A stretch of 64,000 nucleotides of DNA. Source: Amphirosellinia nigrospora. Lineage: Eukaryota; Ascomycota; Sordariomycetes; Xylariales; Xylariaceae. Shown piece by piece: positions 11,447 to 25,900 of the stretch. Positions within the stretch are counted from its first letter, which is position 1. The number at the start of each line of letters is the position of its first letter. The DNA is taken from contig SCHM01000001.1 in the NCBI GenBank assembly GCA_004123355.1, positions 1,604,001 through 1,668,000 on the forward strand, written 5' to 3'. The notes beneath the pieces were generated by a model. That model did no database searches, was not told the DNA's origin, and saw only the letters and a program-made list of their open reading frames with translations. The translations under genes and the position numbers were made by a program.

Positions 11447-12791
11447 ATGACCGCTCCACCATCCACTAAGCCTTTTAACCTAGCCATCGTCGGTGGCGGT
11501 ATAACCGGCTTGACGCTGGCAATATCTCTCCTCCAGCACAATGTCCGTTCACCTTGTACGAGTCGGCGGCCAAGTTTGGGGAAATTGGCGCCGGTGTCGG
11601 CTTTGGTCCTAACGCCGTCGCGGCTATAAGTCTGATCTCGCCACAGATGAAAGAGAGCTACGACCGTTGTCGAACTCTCCAGTGGGAGAGCAAACAGAAC
11701 GTCTGGTTCACCACGAGGGTAGGGGACCGGCGGAAAACCGGAAACGACGGTGTGACCTTCCAGTATGCTGGGCGGCCGGGGTGGAAGATTGGAGACGAAC
11801 TCTTCGAGATCGTCTACCCCAGTCTCGAGAAGATTGGTCGCGTCGGCGGCGTACACCGCGCGCATTTTCTCGATCAGCTCGTCAAGCTCGTCCCGTCATC
11901 CGCGTCGCGGTTCGGGAAACGTCTGGTCAATCTCACTAAGGCGACCGACTCCGAAGACGTCGTTTTGCACTTTGCGGATGGGACCACGGCGCAACATACG
12001 GCAGTCCTCGGATGTGATGGGATTAAGTCGCAGACACGAAAACTCCTCTTTGGCAGTGATAAGTTTGATGCCGTCTTCTCCGGGAAGTGCGCCTATAGAG
12101 GCCTAGTGCCTATGACGAAGGCCGTCGAGCTTCTTGGCGCGGAAAAAGCCCAGAATACTCAGATTTACTTTGGGTATCACGGACATATTTTGACCTTCCC
12201 AATTGAAATGGGAAAGACCATGAACGGTACGTGCTCCTTTCCCTAGTATTGAACATATTTGACTTATAGTAGACGATAGTCGTGGCTTTCGCCTCCCGCG
12301 AATCATGGACAGCGGCCGACTGGGTCGCTAAATTGTCTAAAGAGGAGTTACTGGCCGATTTCAAAACATGGGGGCCAACGGCAATTGCTATAGTGTCGGC
12401 GATGGAAAGACAAGATGTCTGGGCACTGTTCGACCACCCGCCGGCACCTACATATTACGGAACTCAACCTCGTATCTGCCTGGTCGGCGACGCTGCACAC
12501 GCAACAACACCACACCAAGGCGCCGGCGCTGGGATGTGCATAGAAGACTGCTACATCCTTGGGAACTTGATCGGAGAAGCAAATTCTATCCAAGACCTAG
12601 ACAAGGCGTTCAAGGCGTACGACGAGGTCAGAAGGCATAGGACCCAAAAGCTAGTGACGACGAGCAGGGACGCTGGACGGTTATGGGATTTTGAGCTCGA
12701 GGGCTGTCTTGATGATGTAGATGCTTTGCAGCGGAATATGGAGAATCGCATGCTTTGGATTTGGAATGCTGATCTGCCAGCCGCCATCTAG
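11447..12791 (+). CDS. FAD-dependent monooxygenase, salicylate-hydroxylase-like
   Basis: Two exons (11447-12226, 12280-12791; 53-bp intron) encode about 430 residues. The N-terminus has the FAD dinucleotide motif GGGITG at residues 16-21, then LYESAAKFGEIGAGVGFGPNA, characteristic of the salicylate 1-monooxygenase-like group. The second FAD motif LVGDAAHATTPHQGAGAGM is near 12480-12536. These flavoproteins hydroxylate aromatic acids with NAD(P)H and oxygen in the cytosol. They serve either breakdown of phenolics or secondary metabolism; substrate cannot be read from sequence. One single-base slip near 11.54 kb breaks the frame between the two halves of the FAD domain, and restoring one base makes the length 431 codons including stop. 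It shares strand and vicinity with the MCT-like carrier gene. Confidence 0.85.
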
Positions 12792-14995
12792 AGGGGCGAA
12801 GACCATCTTCAAAGAGTCAACTTGACGGTCCGAGGTGGTAGCTTAGTAGGTATGGCATTAGGATAAGTGGTCAATGCATAAAGCGATGGTCTTGACTAAG
12901 AGGCGCTTAGGTACCTGAGCAGGATGTGGTGATATTAGGTGACACAACCTAGCTTGCACAGCAATGCCAACATTGGATGCGATACCCGTACAAGCTAGAA
13001 ACACGTAGATAGGAGTCTAAATTTAGCAATTTTCCAGTCGTGATTGTGCTTCTCCCAGAAAAGAGGTTGACAGGGTATATTGATATGTAGAAGAGATGGA
13101 GAAACTCGTACAAGGGGGTCCCACAGGGATTTTGATGTAGTCCGTACACACAGTTCCTTCCTCATACAGTGGTAGTACCTGCCCACTCTCCCTCATGCAA
13201 GTCTACGGGCTTCTCTTCGTCGCCGATGTCCCACAGAAACCGGGCGCCGAACAGGCCCGCGATGTGTCATGCCGTATGCAGGCCGGGGAACCTGCACTTG
13301 AAAGGAAACTGAACTGTACCCTGTATCAACATTGAAGACTGATGATAATTATTCGAACGTGTAGTCTCCATTATTTATTTGTAGTTATATGATCTATTAT
13401 AGATCACACATGGTTCAAGCATAGCTGGAGGTTCGTGAACCATAGCTAAATATCATGGCGCATTCTTCACCGCAAGATGTCGGTCTGACCGCTGTAGCTA
13501 GGCAAGGACTTCAGCGTTTAAACTCTAAGGGGTTACCGGGGACCGAGGCTTAGCTACAGAAAGCGATAATTATGGATATAATGACGGGAATGAACATTGA
13601 AGGGGTCTCATCGGCTGCCTACCCCTTAATTATTATTTTCGTAATGCCTGAGGTATTCAATCTTGTTTTTAGGCGAGAGGTGGCGAGTTAGACCTTGGTT
13701 TAATGTTTACTTGCTGCTCTACAGCTCCATCACGTATCAAGTCACAGAAAGTATCCAGGGACTCGGGCTAATACTAACCACTATTTATCAAGAGCATTAG
13801 TATTGAAGCTACCTCTTGGTCTTGCGATCTCACAGCCAGGGCCAGAGATAATGATGCCAGTTTGCAATAAATTTCGTGTGGTTAGCATTCATATCTGACC
13901 TGTGTGTCTCAAGCATGTGACTATACCAGCAGAGTACTGGCGACATTTGAAGGCCTTGGTTGATACTGTATTCGATAGGTCACCATGGAGCATCTTTTGC
14001 GGAGATGCTCGTGCCCGGGCGCGTAATTATACTCATACAGCCGGCAGGTTGCCGAAAGTCTGCGTCCGTACGAATATCAGGCATGATACAGCCAAGTCGC
14101 AGCGCTGTTGGCTCTCTTACAGCTGTTTGCTGCAACGATCTCCGCTGCAAACCGTCTGACATATCAGGGATAGGCTTGTAGAATTTGTGACACGTAGTAT
14201 ATCGCGGACGGGGCCCTGCTGCTGGTAGTATGGGACTGGCCTTACAAGACGGAGAGGGCTATGTGTACGCTTTGGCTGGGCCATATGAGTCATCTTCAAC
14301 TTCGTGTTATCCTGATGGTAGACTGGTTGACCCAAGTGAATGAGAATTCTGGTTTAAAGATAATGCCAGAGGACCATAATATTGAAGTCCTGCATTTGCC
14401 ACGTAAGTATTGGCTCGGATTAACAGAGCCGCTTTATCATGAGATATGTATATGCGAGGACGTGGCTCCGAGTTAGTGGAGCTCTTGTTGCAGATGCAAA
14501 CCTCAACGGCAAGTGAGCGCGCTCTACGGTTGGCTAGAGCCGCAGACACACGGAATCATGTGAGCCACTCGCTCAAGTTCGAGAAAACGGCCTCTGCCTC
14601 TGTCTACGTAAGAGGCGGCGTGGCGACAAACACCACTCGCGCCAGCAGAGATGGAACATGCAGTGGAACTGACTCTGCTGCTTGGGTTATTCAGCCGGCC
14701 CATTCTTACGACCTCACCGATTCTTCGATCTTGCGAACTACATCCGCGATAACCCCGGGAGATGTTGGTTTTGTGGTGGGAGCGTGAGTAATAGTTAGGC
14801 AGAACCCCACGAACCGTTACCGGTTTACGACCTTCCAAGAGAGGTAGTGTTGAGCCGCGGGAATAATCGCAAGAGATAAAAGCGCAAAAAAATGGTCTAG
14901 AAAGCCGTTAAGCGCCGCTAATCAAACCAGGGTCGCTACGATTGGCTATACTTGCGCCACCGCGTTCAATACGGCATGACTCTATGTTGTGCGAG
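12792..14995. other. Intergenic region left of the LTR element
   Basis: About 2.2 kb of ordinary composition. Open frames here (for example 14446-14787) have no recognisable domain, signal peptide or splice logic. I see nothing that can be supported as a gene. Confidence 0.5.
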
Positions 14996-15150
14996 TGTGG
15001 CGTGATAATGTGGCTGTGTGGCTGAGGGCCCACGTACCCCACCCAAGTAAATAGGCTATATAGGCTTCGCCTATTTATAGATTTAGCTAGTTCTTTATTT
15101 AATTTATATTATATTTTTGCCTTTTTAAGCTAAAAATCCAATATATATAA
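14996..15150. repeat. Left LTR
   Basis: The left end repeat aligns over its full length with 22833-22987. The first 60 bases look unmutated, and the inner part grades into AT-rich RIP sequence. Similarity continues weakly for a few more bases, so the inner edge could be nearer 15156. Confidence 0.75.
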
Positions 15151-18100
15151 GTTTATTAAAAGTTTTACCTAGGTTTAGCTTAAATAAAATAGCTTTATTG
15201 TTTATTATTTTATAGCTTTTTTTAATTTAGCTTTTTTAAAAATATTCTTTTAGTTTTTTTAAGTAGTTTTTTTAATATTTAGAACAAACTAAACATAAGT
15301 ATAAATTATTAAATAGTTTTTTAATTTATTAAACGTAGCTATTTTATTTTTTTACACTAGAATTTATATTTTTAATTCTATATATTTTGCTATTTAATCT
15401 ATTAATTTTTATTTTATTACGCAACTTATAAATTAAATCTATACTTTTATTATATTTTTTTATATATTATATAACTGTTTTAGTTAGAATTATTGTAGAA
15501 TTATTTATATAATATTATTTTTTAGAATTGTTTAGCCTTTAATAGTTAAATATTTAAAGTTTTATAGATTTTAATATTTATAAATTTACGCGTTATAAAT
15601 TAAAAAATTTATAAAATTAATATATTATATTTATTTATTTTATTAAAAAATTTATATAATTATTTAATAAAATTATTTATCGAAAAATATCTAATAAATA
15701 TATAGTAAAAAAAATAAATTATTAAACAAACTAATCTAAATTATAAAGTTTAAAAATTTTTAAGCTTTATAAATCTTATTTATTAAACTATTTTATTATT
15801 TATTTTTTTATTATAATTTATATATTCTTTATTTATTATTATATTTTTTTTATTTTATTAAACCTTTTATTTAAAAATAATTAAGCTTTAATATTTTTTT
15901 ATTATTATTTTTAAAAAATTCGTTAAATAATAGTTTTATTTTAATTATATTAAACTATTTTTATATTTTTTTTACCGATTTTCGGACTAAACGTTATTTT
16001 AAATTTTAAAAAAAATAAACTATATATTATTCCGAATATATTCGTTTTGTTCGATAATATATTATTTTTTTAAAGTATAATTTTTTTTATTATTTATAGC
16101 TTTACGGTATATTTAATATATTAAATATTTATAGAAAAAAAATCTTTAAATATATAAATTTTTTTAATTAGCGGTTATTTTTTTATTTAATTAAAAAATT
16201 AATAGTTAAATTATTATTTGTTTAAATTTTTTAATATTTATTTTAACTTTTTTAATATTTTTTTAAAAAAGTTCTATAAAATTATTATTTATAAACTAAG
16301 TTATTAAATATTTCTAAAAGTAATATATTAGTTTTATATTTTTAATAACTTTATTATTATATTTTCGCCGATATAGCTATTTTATAATTTTTAGTTTTTT
16401 TTAAAAAAATATAAAAATTTATATTTAAAATTATAAAACTTTTATTGCCGAAAAAAAAAACGCAGAATAATATATAGTTATAATTTTTAAAATAAATTAA
16501 ATAATTATTATATAAAAGCTTAATATAATATATTTTTTAAAGCTATTTATTATAATTAGTTTATAATTAAAAAAGCTTTTATTATAAAGTTTAATAAAAA
16601 CGATATAAAATATAGTATTTTTTTGCTTTTAAAGTTCGGATTTTTAGTAAAAATTTAAAAAATAATTAATAAAATATATTAAATAAACTTAAAAATTATT
16701 TAACCGAATATATAAAATCTTTAAATTATTTAATAAAAACTTTTTTTTTAATATATAAAATAATAAAATAAATATTTTTTTTTAGCTTTATTTTTAAAAC
16801 CGCTTTTTAATAAAAAATTTTTTATATTTATTAATATGTTTAAATTAATAATTATATTTTAAAACGTTAAAAAAATTCTTAATTAAATTATTATATTTAT
16901 AAATAAAATAAATATTTTTAATAAACGCGTAGATTATTTATTTAATAATTAATATATTATTTTTATATTTAAAAAACGTATTATAGTTATATTTAAATAT
17001 TTTTTAAAAAAAATTATTAAATATTATTATTTTTTTTAAAAATAGTATATTTTTTAATAAATAAAAATAAAAATAAATTCTATAGTTTTAAAACTATTAA
17101 ATATTTTTAATATAGCAAAACTAGTTATAAATTTAAAAAATATAAAAAAATTTTTTTTTTATAATAAATAATAAAAGCTTATTAATATATATTATAAAAA
17201 TAAAATAATAAATTAATTAAACTATTAAACTTATAAAAATTTAAAGTTATAAATATAATTATTTTAAACTTAAAATAGTTTATTAAATTAAACTTATAAA
17301 ACATTAGTTTTTTTATATTTTTTTTTATAAATATATATATATAATTTTATTATTATTTAATTTAACTATTTAATTTATCGAACTTAAATAATTAAATAGT
17401 TTTAAAAATAATATTATTATTATAATAATTAATAATAAAATTATTTTATTTAAAATATTTTATAAAAAAAAATAACTATATATTATTAGCCCGCCGATTT
17501 AAACTAAATAATAAGTTAATATTTTATTTAATATTTAATTTAATATATTATAGCTTTAAACTAAATATAATTTATTAGCGTAAATATATTAAATATTTAG
17601 CTTATTATAGTAAAAATTTATTAATATTAAATATTTAAATTTTTTAGAATTTTTTAAGCAAATATAAAAAAAGCTTAATAAACTTTAAGCAAAAATAAAA
17701 CTATTTTAAAATTTTTTAATTTTATAATATAATTCCCGTATATATTATATTTAATAAAAATTTAAAAAAGTTTAATATTTATAAATAATTAATTTAAATT
17801 TTTATTATAATAATAGTTGCTTAATTTATAAATAGTTTTATTTAAATTAAATTTAATTTATTCGAATAATAGCTTTTAGCGTAAAATATCCAGGTAAAAT
17901 TAAAAAAAAGTAAAAAAAAATCTTATTATTAAAATAAAGTTTTATTTATAAATTTTTTTTTAATAAATATTAAAAATTAAAAAAAAAAAAAATTAAACTT
18001 TAATATATTAAACTATATCCGAGCTATAAAAAAAATAATATATTATATATATATTTTAATAATAATATAGTTATTAAATTATTTTTTTTAAATTTATTTA

Positions 18101-21100
18101 AAAATTAAAACTAAAGTTTTAACTTATAAATATAATTTAAACTATATAATTAGCAAATAATAAACAATATTTAATTTAAAAATATATTTTATTTTAAATA
18201 ATAATTAAAATATAACTATTATTATAATTATATATATTATATTTATTAATAAAAATTTCGATTTATTATTTTTATATATAATTAAAAAAATCTAAATAAT
18301 TAAATTATATATTTAATATTTTAAAAATTTAAAATAAATAAAAATAAAAAATTAATATTTATTTTCTTAGCATTAAAGCTAAATATTAAATTAAATTAAA
18401 TAATACTTTTTTATCCTAAAATTTAATATTAAAATTAAAAAAAAAATTTTATTATTAAAAATAAAATATAAGATTTTTATTTTATACTATTAATAATATT
18501 ATTGTTAAAAAACGTAAAATTAGCTAAATTACTAAAAAAATTTTTTAATATATAACCGGCAAATATTTAAAAAAAATTAAATACTAAATATAATATATTA
18601 AAATAAAGCTTAAGTACGAACGTTTTTAAAATTTTACTTTATAATTTAACTATATTAATTTTTTATTTTATATATTATTATTTATGTTGCTTTTTTTAAA
18701 ATAGCTTATTAAAAAAATTATTATAATTTTTAAAATATTAAATTTAGCAATATTAATATTATTTATTATTATAATTTAAAAATTTTATTATTTTATTATT
18801 TTAAATTTTTAATTATTTAAAAGTTTAAAATATTTAAATTATTTCTAAATATTTTTAATATACGCCCGCGATATATTATTTATATTTATTAAATAAAGTA
18901 AATTTAAATTTTATTAATTATTTATTTAAAAAGTTTAAGTTTTAGCTTTAAAAAAATATAATTGCTTTTTTATATATTAGGATTTTTTTTAAAAATTGCG
19001 CAAATTTTACGTTGCTAAATCAGTTATTAAACTATTACTTATACTTTAAAATTTATTATTTTTATATTTTTAAAATAAAATACTAGTTAATTATATTTTA
19101 TATTTATTTATAATTAAAAACTTATTTTTATATTTTATTAGCGAATTTAATATTTATTAAAATATTTTTAAGCATAGTATAAATATATTTATATATTATA
19201 TTAAAATTTATAAATATTTAAATTATAATAGTTTATTATTTAATATACGAAAAAATTCTTAATTTATAATAAATATTTTAAATTATAAAATTATTTTAGA
19301 AAATATATATAAAAACAATTTTTTTTTTAAAAAATATTTATTTAAAAATTTTAATATATTAAATAAAATAAATATTATAAAATATTAAAATAGTATATTA
19401 AAAGAAAAAAGCAACGTTTAAAATATTTTTACGATTTTAATAAATAAACCGATTTTTAAAGTAAACTTTTTATAATTATTATTTTATATTAAAAAAAATA
19501 AATCCTATTTTTATATACTTTTTAAGCTATTTAATTTATTATCGACTAAAATATTATTATTAGTTTTTTTATTATTATTTAAAACTAATAAAATAAAATT
19601 ACTTAGTTTTTATATATTTATTAAAATTGTTTTATTTAGTTATTATAAAACATTAAACTTATTATATTTATTAAATATTATATTAATATTAACTTAATAA
19701 TAAAACTATTCTAATTATAATAAATTAAATATATTTAAAAAAATTAATATTTATTTAAAAAGTATTTTTTATTATAAAAGTTGCTAATATTATTACTAAA
19801 GGATTTTTTTTTAAGCTATATATATATATTTTCTTTTTAAAAAAATTTAAATTTTTAAATAATATAATTATAAACTAGTTAATTTAATAACTTATAAACT
19901 TTAGTAGCTAATATATAATTAATAAAAATTTTAACGTATTAATTTAAAAAAAATATTATATTTTTTAAAACAAATATAACTAATAATTATTAAATAATAT
20001 TTATTTATATAAGCAATAAATATAAAACTACTAATTATTCCGTATAAAATATATTTATATAATCGGATAATTTAAAGCTTTTATAATATATTTTATATTT
20101 ATTTTTAATTTAATAATATTATTTTTAGCTTATATTTATTTATTTTATATTTATTTTAAAAATTATTTTTATTATTTAAATATTATTATAATAAAACGTT
20201 AATTTTATTATTTTTATAAACGATTATTTTATATTAGCTAAATTATTTAATAATTTATATATTTTTTCAAAACTTATTATTTATTTAAATTACCGCTAAA
20301 TTTATTTATTTATTTAAAAAAAAACTAAAATATATATTTTAAATATAAAAGCAATTAACTTTAAATTAAACGAAAAAAAAATATATTTAAATATATATTA
20401 TTAAAACTATTTTATTAAATAAAAAAATATTTTTTTTAAAAAAATTATTAATATTAAAGCTTTTTATATTTTACAAGCTATTTTAAACAATTTATTTTAA
20501 GCTAAATAAACTAAACGCGCTTTTTTAAAATAAATTTTATAAAAAAATCCCGAAAATTACGCTTAAAAAAAAATTTTAACTAAAAAAATTAAATAAAAAA
20601 AAAAAGCTAAAATAAATATTAAAGCACTAACGTTATTTTAACTATATTTATAACTTTATTTAAAAAAATTTTATTATAAAATATTATTAAATTTTTAATA
20701 TTATATTATTATAAATATATTTAATATAAACATAAATAAAATATTTATTTAAATTTTTAATTTACTGCTTAAAATAAAACTTAAAAATAAATATTTAAAA
20801 ATTATAAATATTATTTTATTATATTATATAAATTTTTAAATACTAAAACTTACTATTTTTATTAAAAAAAAACTTTAGTTATATTATACATTTTAACTAA
20901 AACTTAATAATTAGTTTTTTTTTCTAAATATTTAATTATTATTTATATTAATTATAAAACTTTTTTTATTTTTTTATAAACAAATAAAAAAAAAAAGTTA
21001 TTTTACTAAATAAATAACTTAATTTTTAAAATATAATATTTTAATAAAATACCGACTTAAAAAATCTCGACTTATAAGTATAGCTAATAACTTTCTTTAG

Positions 21101-22832
21101 CTTTTAAATTAATAATAAAACAATATTATTCGAAAAAATGCTGAAATTATTAATTATTTCTTTAAAATAAATATTATTTTAATCGTATAAAAAATATTTT
21201 TTTATTTACTAACGTCTAAATTATTTAACTTATTATATTTCCTATAACTTATAAATCTTTCGCCCTATAATATAGAAATATTATTAAATTTTTAATAAAT
21301 AAATTAAAAAATCTAAGCTTTATATTTTAACTAAAAAAATAAATTAAACAATAATTTATTTATTATATTTTTTATAGCAAAAAATTATATTATATTAAAC
21401 GTACTAATAAACTAAATTTATATATAAACATTAATTAAGTTTTTTTAGCTTTAAATAAATATATAACTATTATAAATATTACGCCGATATATTAATATTA
21501 AATCGTTTTTACAGCTAAATCTACTAGCTTACTCAGCTAATAAATATTATAATTATATTATTATTTATAATATTTATTAATAAAATACTAAACAGTTAAA
21601 TCTTATTTTCTTAAAATATATAGTTATTTAAACTCTTTAATAATTAATAAAAATAAACTTTTTAAATTTTATTATTTTTAAAAATTATAATAAATATTAG
21701 CATATATTTTAATAGTAAACTATTATATTAAATATATTTTATTTTTTTAATAAAATCTTTTATTTTATTATTTATTTTAAATAATTAAAAATTAAAAATT
21801 AGTTTAATATTTAGTTAGCTAAGTATAATTTATTATAATAATAGAAAATATTTTATTAATTATATAGTTTAGCAAAAATTAACCTAATAAAATATTAAAG
21901 TTATTTATATACTAGTTATTTATATAAGCTTTATAAAAAAAATTAAACAAATAATAAAAAAAGTTAAAATTATTTTTTAAAAAAAACTATAAATAAAAAC
22001 TTTATTTTTATTAAAACCTAGCTTATTAGATTAGCTAACTTTACTATAAATATTAATATACGTAAAAAAACAAAATAAAAATATTCGTTATTTAAATTAT
22101 TTCTAGGTTATAATTTATAATATATTTTCTTTAAAATTATATAAAAAAAAATTATCCGGATAAATTAAAGCAAAATAAAATTATTAAATATTAACATTAA
22201 TAAAGCCGATCTATAAATATATTAATATATAAAAATTAAATAGCTAGCTAAAAATTAATATATATTTAAAGTTTTTAATAAAAATATAAAATTTATTTTT
22301 TTAAAATATTAGAACTAAAAACTAAAAAAAAAAAACTATATTTAATAGTATTAAACTTAATTTAATAAATTTAAGCTAAATAAAATCTTTTATAAATTAA
22401 CGCTTATATAAATAAGCCCGTAAAAACTAGCATTATAAATATTTAAATTATTATAATCGATTATTTTACTAAATAAATTTTATTATTTAATAGTTAAAGT
22501 TTATATTAATTAAATAAAACTTTATTATTTTCGGCTTTTACGACTTATTATTTTTAAAAATACGTTAATAAACAAAACAAAAGTTCTTTTAATTAAAATA
22601 TTAAAACTAAAAATAATAAAGCATAATTATCGGGTACTAAATTTATTAACAAATATATTAAGCTTATAAACGGATATATAAAAAAATAGCTAATTATATA
22701 TTTAGCTTTAAATAGTTTTTTATTTTATAACTATTTATATATTATTGTTTAAGCATACTAAATATAATTAGCTTTACTAAAAAACTAATTAGCAAATAAA
22801 AGCATTTAAGTTTTTTTAAACATTTAGCGGTA

Positions 22833-22987
22833 TATAGCGTAATAATGTAGCTATATAGCTAAAAGCCCACGTACCCCACCCAAGTAAATAAGCTATATAG
22901 GCTTCGCCTACCTACAGATTTAGCTAGTTCTCCATCTAATCTATATCACATTTTCTGCCCTCTCAAGCCAAGAATCTAACACATACA
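22833..22987. repeat. Right LTR
   Basis: This is the direct-repeat partner of 14996-15150. Here the inner, leftward part carries the RIP-like transitions and the outer part looks unmutated, the mirror image of the left copy. Weak similarity runs a few bases further, to about 22993. Confidence 0.75.
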
Positions 22988-22993
22988 GGTTCA

Positions 22994-25900
22994 CAAGCTC
23001 GGATGTCTTGGTATTCCAAATGTGAGTAAATACCTTATTGGGTTTGGGTCTTGCGGTGGTAGGGATATCGGACATAGTGGAGAACTAATGGAGGGGTTGG
23101 GTACCCCGGTTGGGGGCCGGTTCTTAACGAGGAGGACAGGCGTGCACAGACGGACTATTTTCTAGGTGCAAATTGGTAAGCATGGTGGAATAGTACATGA
23201 TCGTACTATGTCGGTGTTCAACTAAGTGATCAGGTAAGGTTCAGTGAAATAGAAAGTGTACATAGTATGAACACTATATCACTAAGTAACCCAGAGGACT
23301 CTCAAACATGACTGATTCCTGACGGACTGGCCTAAACTTTAGAAGATGGGGTCGCTTGTTAGTTGAATCCTTGGTATTTACTTACTTTCCCTGCTACTCT
23401 AGCGGTTTCTCTCGGTGCCTTGTACAATTTTACATCGTTTTGTTTCGTTGTTGAAGTTCTTGGACAAGCCCAGTCAAGCTAGAAGCATGCGCAGTTCGTA
23501 CATCTCGGATGCAGCACGAAGCCCTACTATAACCACCCCAATCTTGTTATAGTAAAATACGTATAGTTCTCCAATTCAGAAAGCAATAGATATGTCGCAG
23601 CTTCCAGCAACTGGATTCAGGTTATTAACTACCTAACTAATAATTGTACTATAGTGTACTGAAAATACAATTCATTCGAACATTACTGTGTTTTGAGACC
23701 AACCATACTTTCAACGTGGTCGGGTCTGGGATTCGAGATTCGGGATCGGCCCGAGCCAATGGCACAGTTGGGACTAGCCGCAAGTTAGGTACGCACGTGT
23801 TGGTAGCGTCGTGAGGAGACGATCGTTTTCACATATCAACAAGGATCGCCTATTAATGAAGGCTGTGAAAACGGTCTCAACTAACCTTAGTGCACTATGG
23901 ATAAAACATTCTATGTATTATGTACTATACTAGCTTCTAATCCTTCCTCGCCTGAGCGCTGAATTACCACCGTTCAGTTGCTAAAATTGCCTACTTGGAG
24001 GCGTTCTGGCCTTGTGGCAGTCTATGAAAGTACGGGGAGCGCCTTTTGGCCCCCGTTGTATGAGAAAGTTAATCGATCGAGAGCAACTGCGGTGCTCGTA
24101 ACACCGTAGGATTAGAACCACTCTGTTCAGCCGGGAACTGGCCGTTGTTTAATTTCATATGTACGTCTGCATGCAACCTTAGATTTAAGCTTTCTCCTGA
24201 AACAAGCATCATGAAGGATCCTCAGCCTCAAGCAAAGTCACAACATCGTAATGCAGCTCACAACTCTCTCCTTGGCACAGCATACTTAATTTCTAACACA
24301 TGCTCAACGGCCCCCCATATTCTTTACCGAGGCCACCGAAGCGTCTGTCTATCGGTGTCCATTTTTTCTTTCGGTCTGAAGATAGTATCTACTTACTGTA
24401 AGTGTAAAAAGTCCGTGGAGCAGAGCATAGGCGCCCCGAAATAGGGTACCCCTCACGGTGGATTCCCGTGTCAATTATCTACAACATTTGTTGCGTATAC
24501 TTGTACACACCCGATAGACGATAGAGAAGGCCGCAATCAGGGTGACAATACAATACTGAACAAACATAACCCAGAAAGGTTTAGGTTTTTTCCGTTCTTT
24601 ATCAAAAATTACTTGGAATCCCAATACTGGCTGAGCAAGTCCCGAGCGATAACAAGCAGGTTGGGACCACGGGAGTGGTACATTGCGGTAGGATTACAGC
24701 GGGTTACCTTGACCTACACCTCGCAGGGGTTGTACAGAAAGAAGTGGTCGGGGGTTCGAGTCGGAAATGAACACACGCACCGCGAGGCGAGCTGTATCAT
24801 GAGTGACACGACATTTTGCTTGATTATCAAGAAACCTGTCAGTCACATACCATACCATGTACACAAAGTTACCTGTGAAGGTGGCCTCAATCCATTAAAC
24901 ACTTTCTTTTGCTGGCATAGGACAGAAATGGCTCAACCACATGGCTACGACTTGGGAACTAGTGAATGCAGCAGACTTTTTGGCTGCCGTCCCTAAGTAC
25001 AAGATGGCCAGCGACCAGCGAATCAGAGAGGTCGTGGATGTGGAGGGCCCGGTCTATTAGACGCGCCATTTGAGGAATGACTACGAATGGCTCGGTTAAG
25101 GAACCCGTAACTAATTTACCTACTTACCTAGGTTAAGTTCGAAGGCGGAATTAGTGTATGTACGCTATCTAGTATAGCGGCAACAAAACCCAGTCTAGTC
25201 TAGTTGGATCAGACAACGGACGTCGCGAACTAGTATAGAAATCGGATCATGTCTTAGAAGAACTACGATAAACAGCTTCGCACGGCACGCGGCACAATGT
25301 ACTTTATATACAAGAAACAGGTACGGAAGGTAGGATACAGCGAGGACGGGACAAGGAATTAATCAGGCGGCTTGCTCCGCGCGTTCCTCTCATTACCACC
25401 CGCCATGCCGAGCGCATCCTCCTCTACGGCTAACCGGTGTACGCCTAGTCCAAGTTGCATTCTATAATCCTGGCACGTAAAACTCCTCTATACTCAAGGA
25501 TAAGTTGCTCGAGCACTTTGTTGCTATACACTAGGCATCTATACAACCCAGCAGCGGAATGCGAGCTGCGCTGCAGGTCGTTCGCAGAAGTACATGACAA
25601 TATTGTCAATATGATCAAAACGAGTCCATTTGACCCAGGGCTGCTGCCTTTGCTTGCTTGCTGCGAGCAGGACGCGCCAGCCAATCCGATTCACCTACGC
25701 TACACTATTTGGAGGACCCATGCAAAAAACACGATAGCTACCCTTGTAAGCTTGGGACCTTGGGTGGACCAGACCCCCAGACCCTCATCAATATCCATTT
25801 CGGTTGCCAAGAGGAGGCAAGATCTTGGATCAACTATGCTAGAGGTGGCCTCAGTCCCGTCCTATCCACCACGCTACCCTAGTCCAAGACCATGATTTAC

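Larger units (their letters stand above)
14996..22993. mobile_element. RIP-mutated LTR retroelement fossil
   Basis: An approximately 8.0-kb block is bounded by near-identical direct repeats of about 155 bp. Its interior is extremely AT-rich with no usable open frame on either strand; it is thoroughly degenerate. Composition matches repeat-induced point mutation: TpA is very common while CpA and TpG are scarce. Differences between the two end repeats are nearly all C/T or G/A transitions. The family (Copia or Gypsy) cannot be resolved by eye and orientation is unknown. Short LTRs and total length fit an LTR retrotransposon, possibly with nested insertions. No convincing target-site duplication is visible. 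Age cannot be read from LTR divergence because RIP, not clock-like mutation, dominates. Confidence 0.85.

Noticed and set aside
14991-22998. Target-site duplication around the LTR element
   Set aside because: The bases outside the two LTRs do not match at any plausible 4-6 bp offset.
24740-24775. T-loop-like GGTTCGAGTC suggesting a tRNA
   Set aside because: The flanking bases cannot form a T-stem and there is no acceptor pairing.
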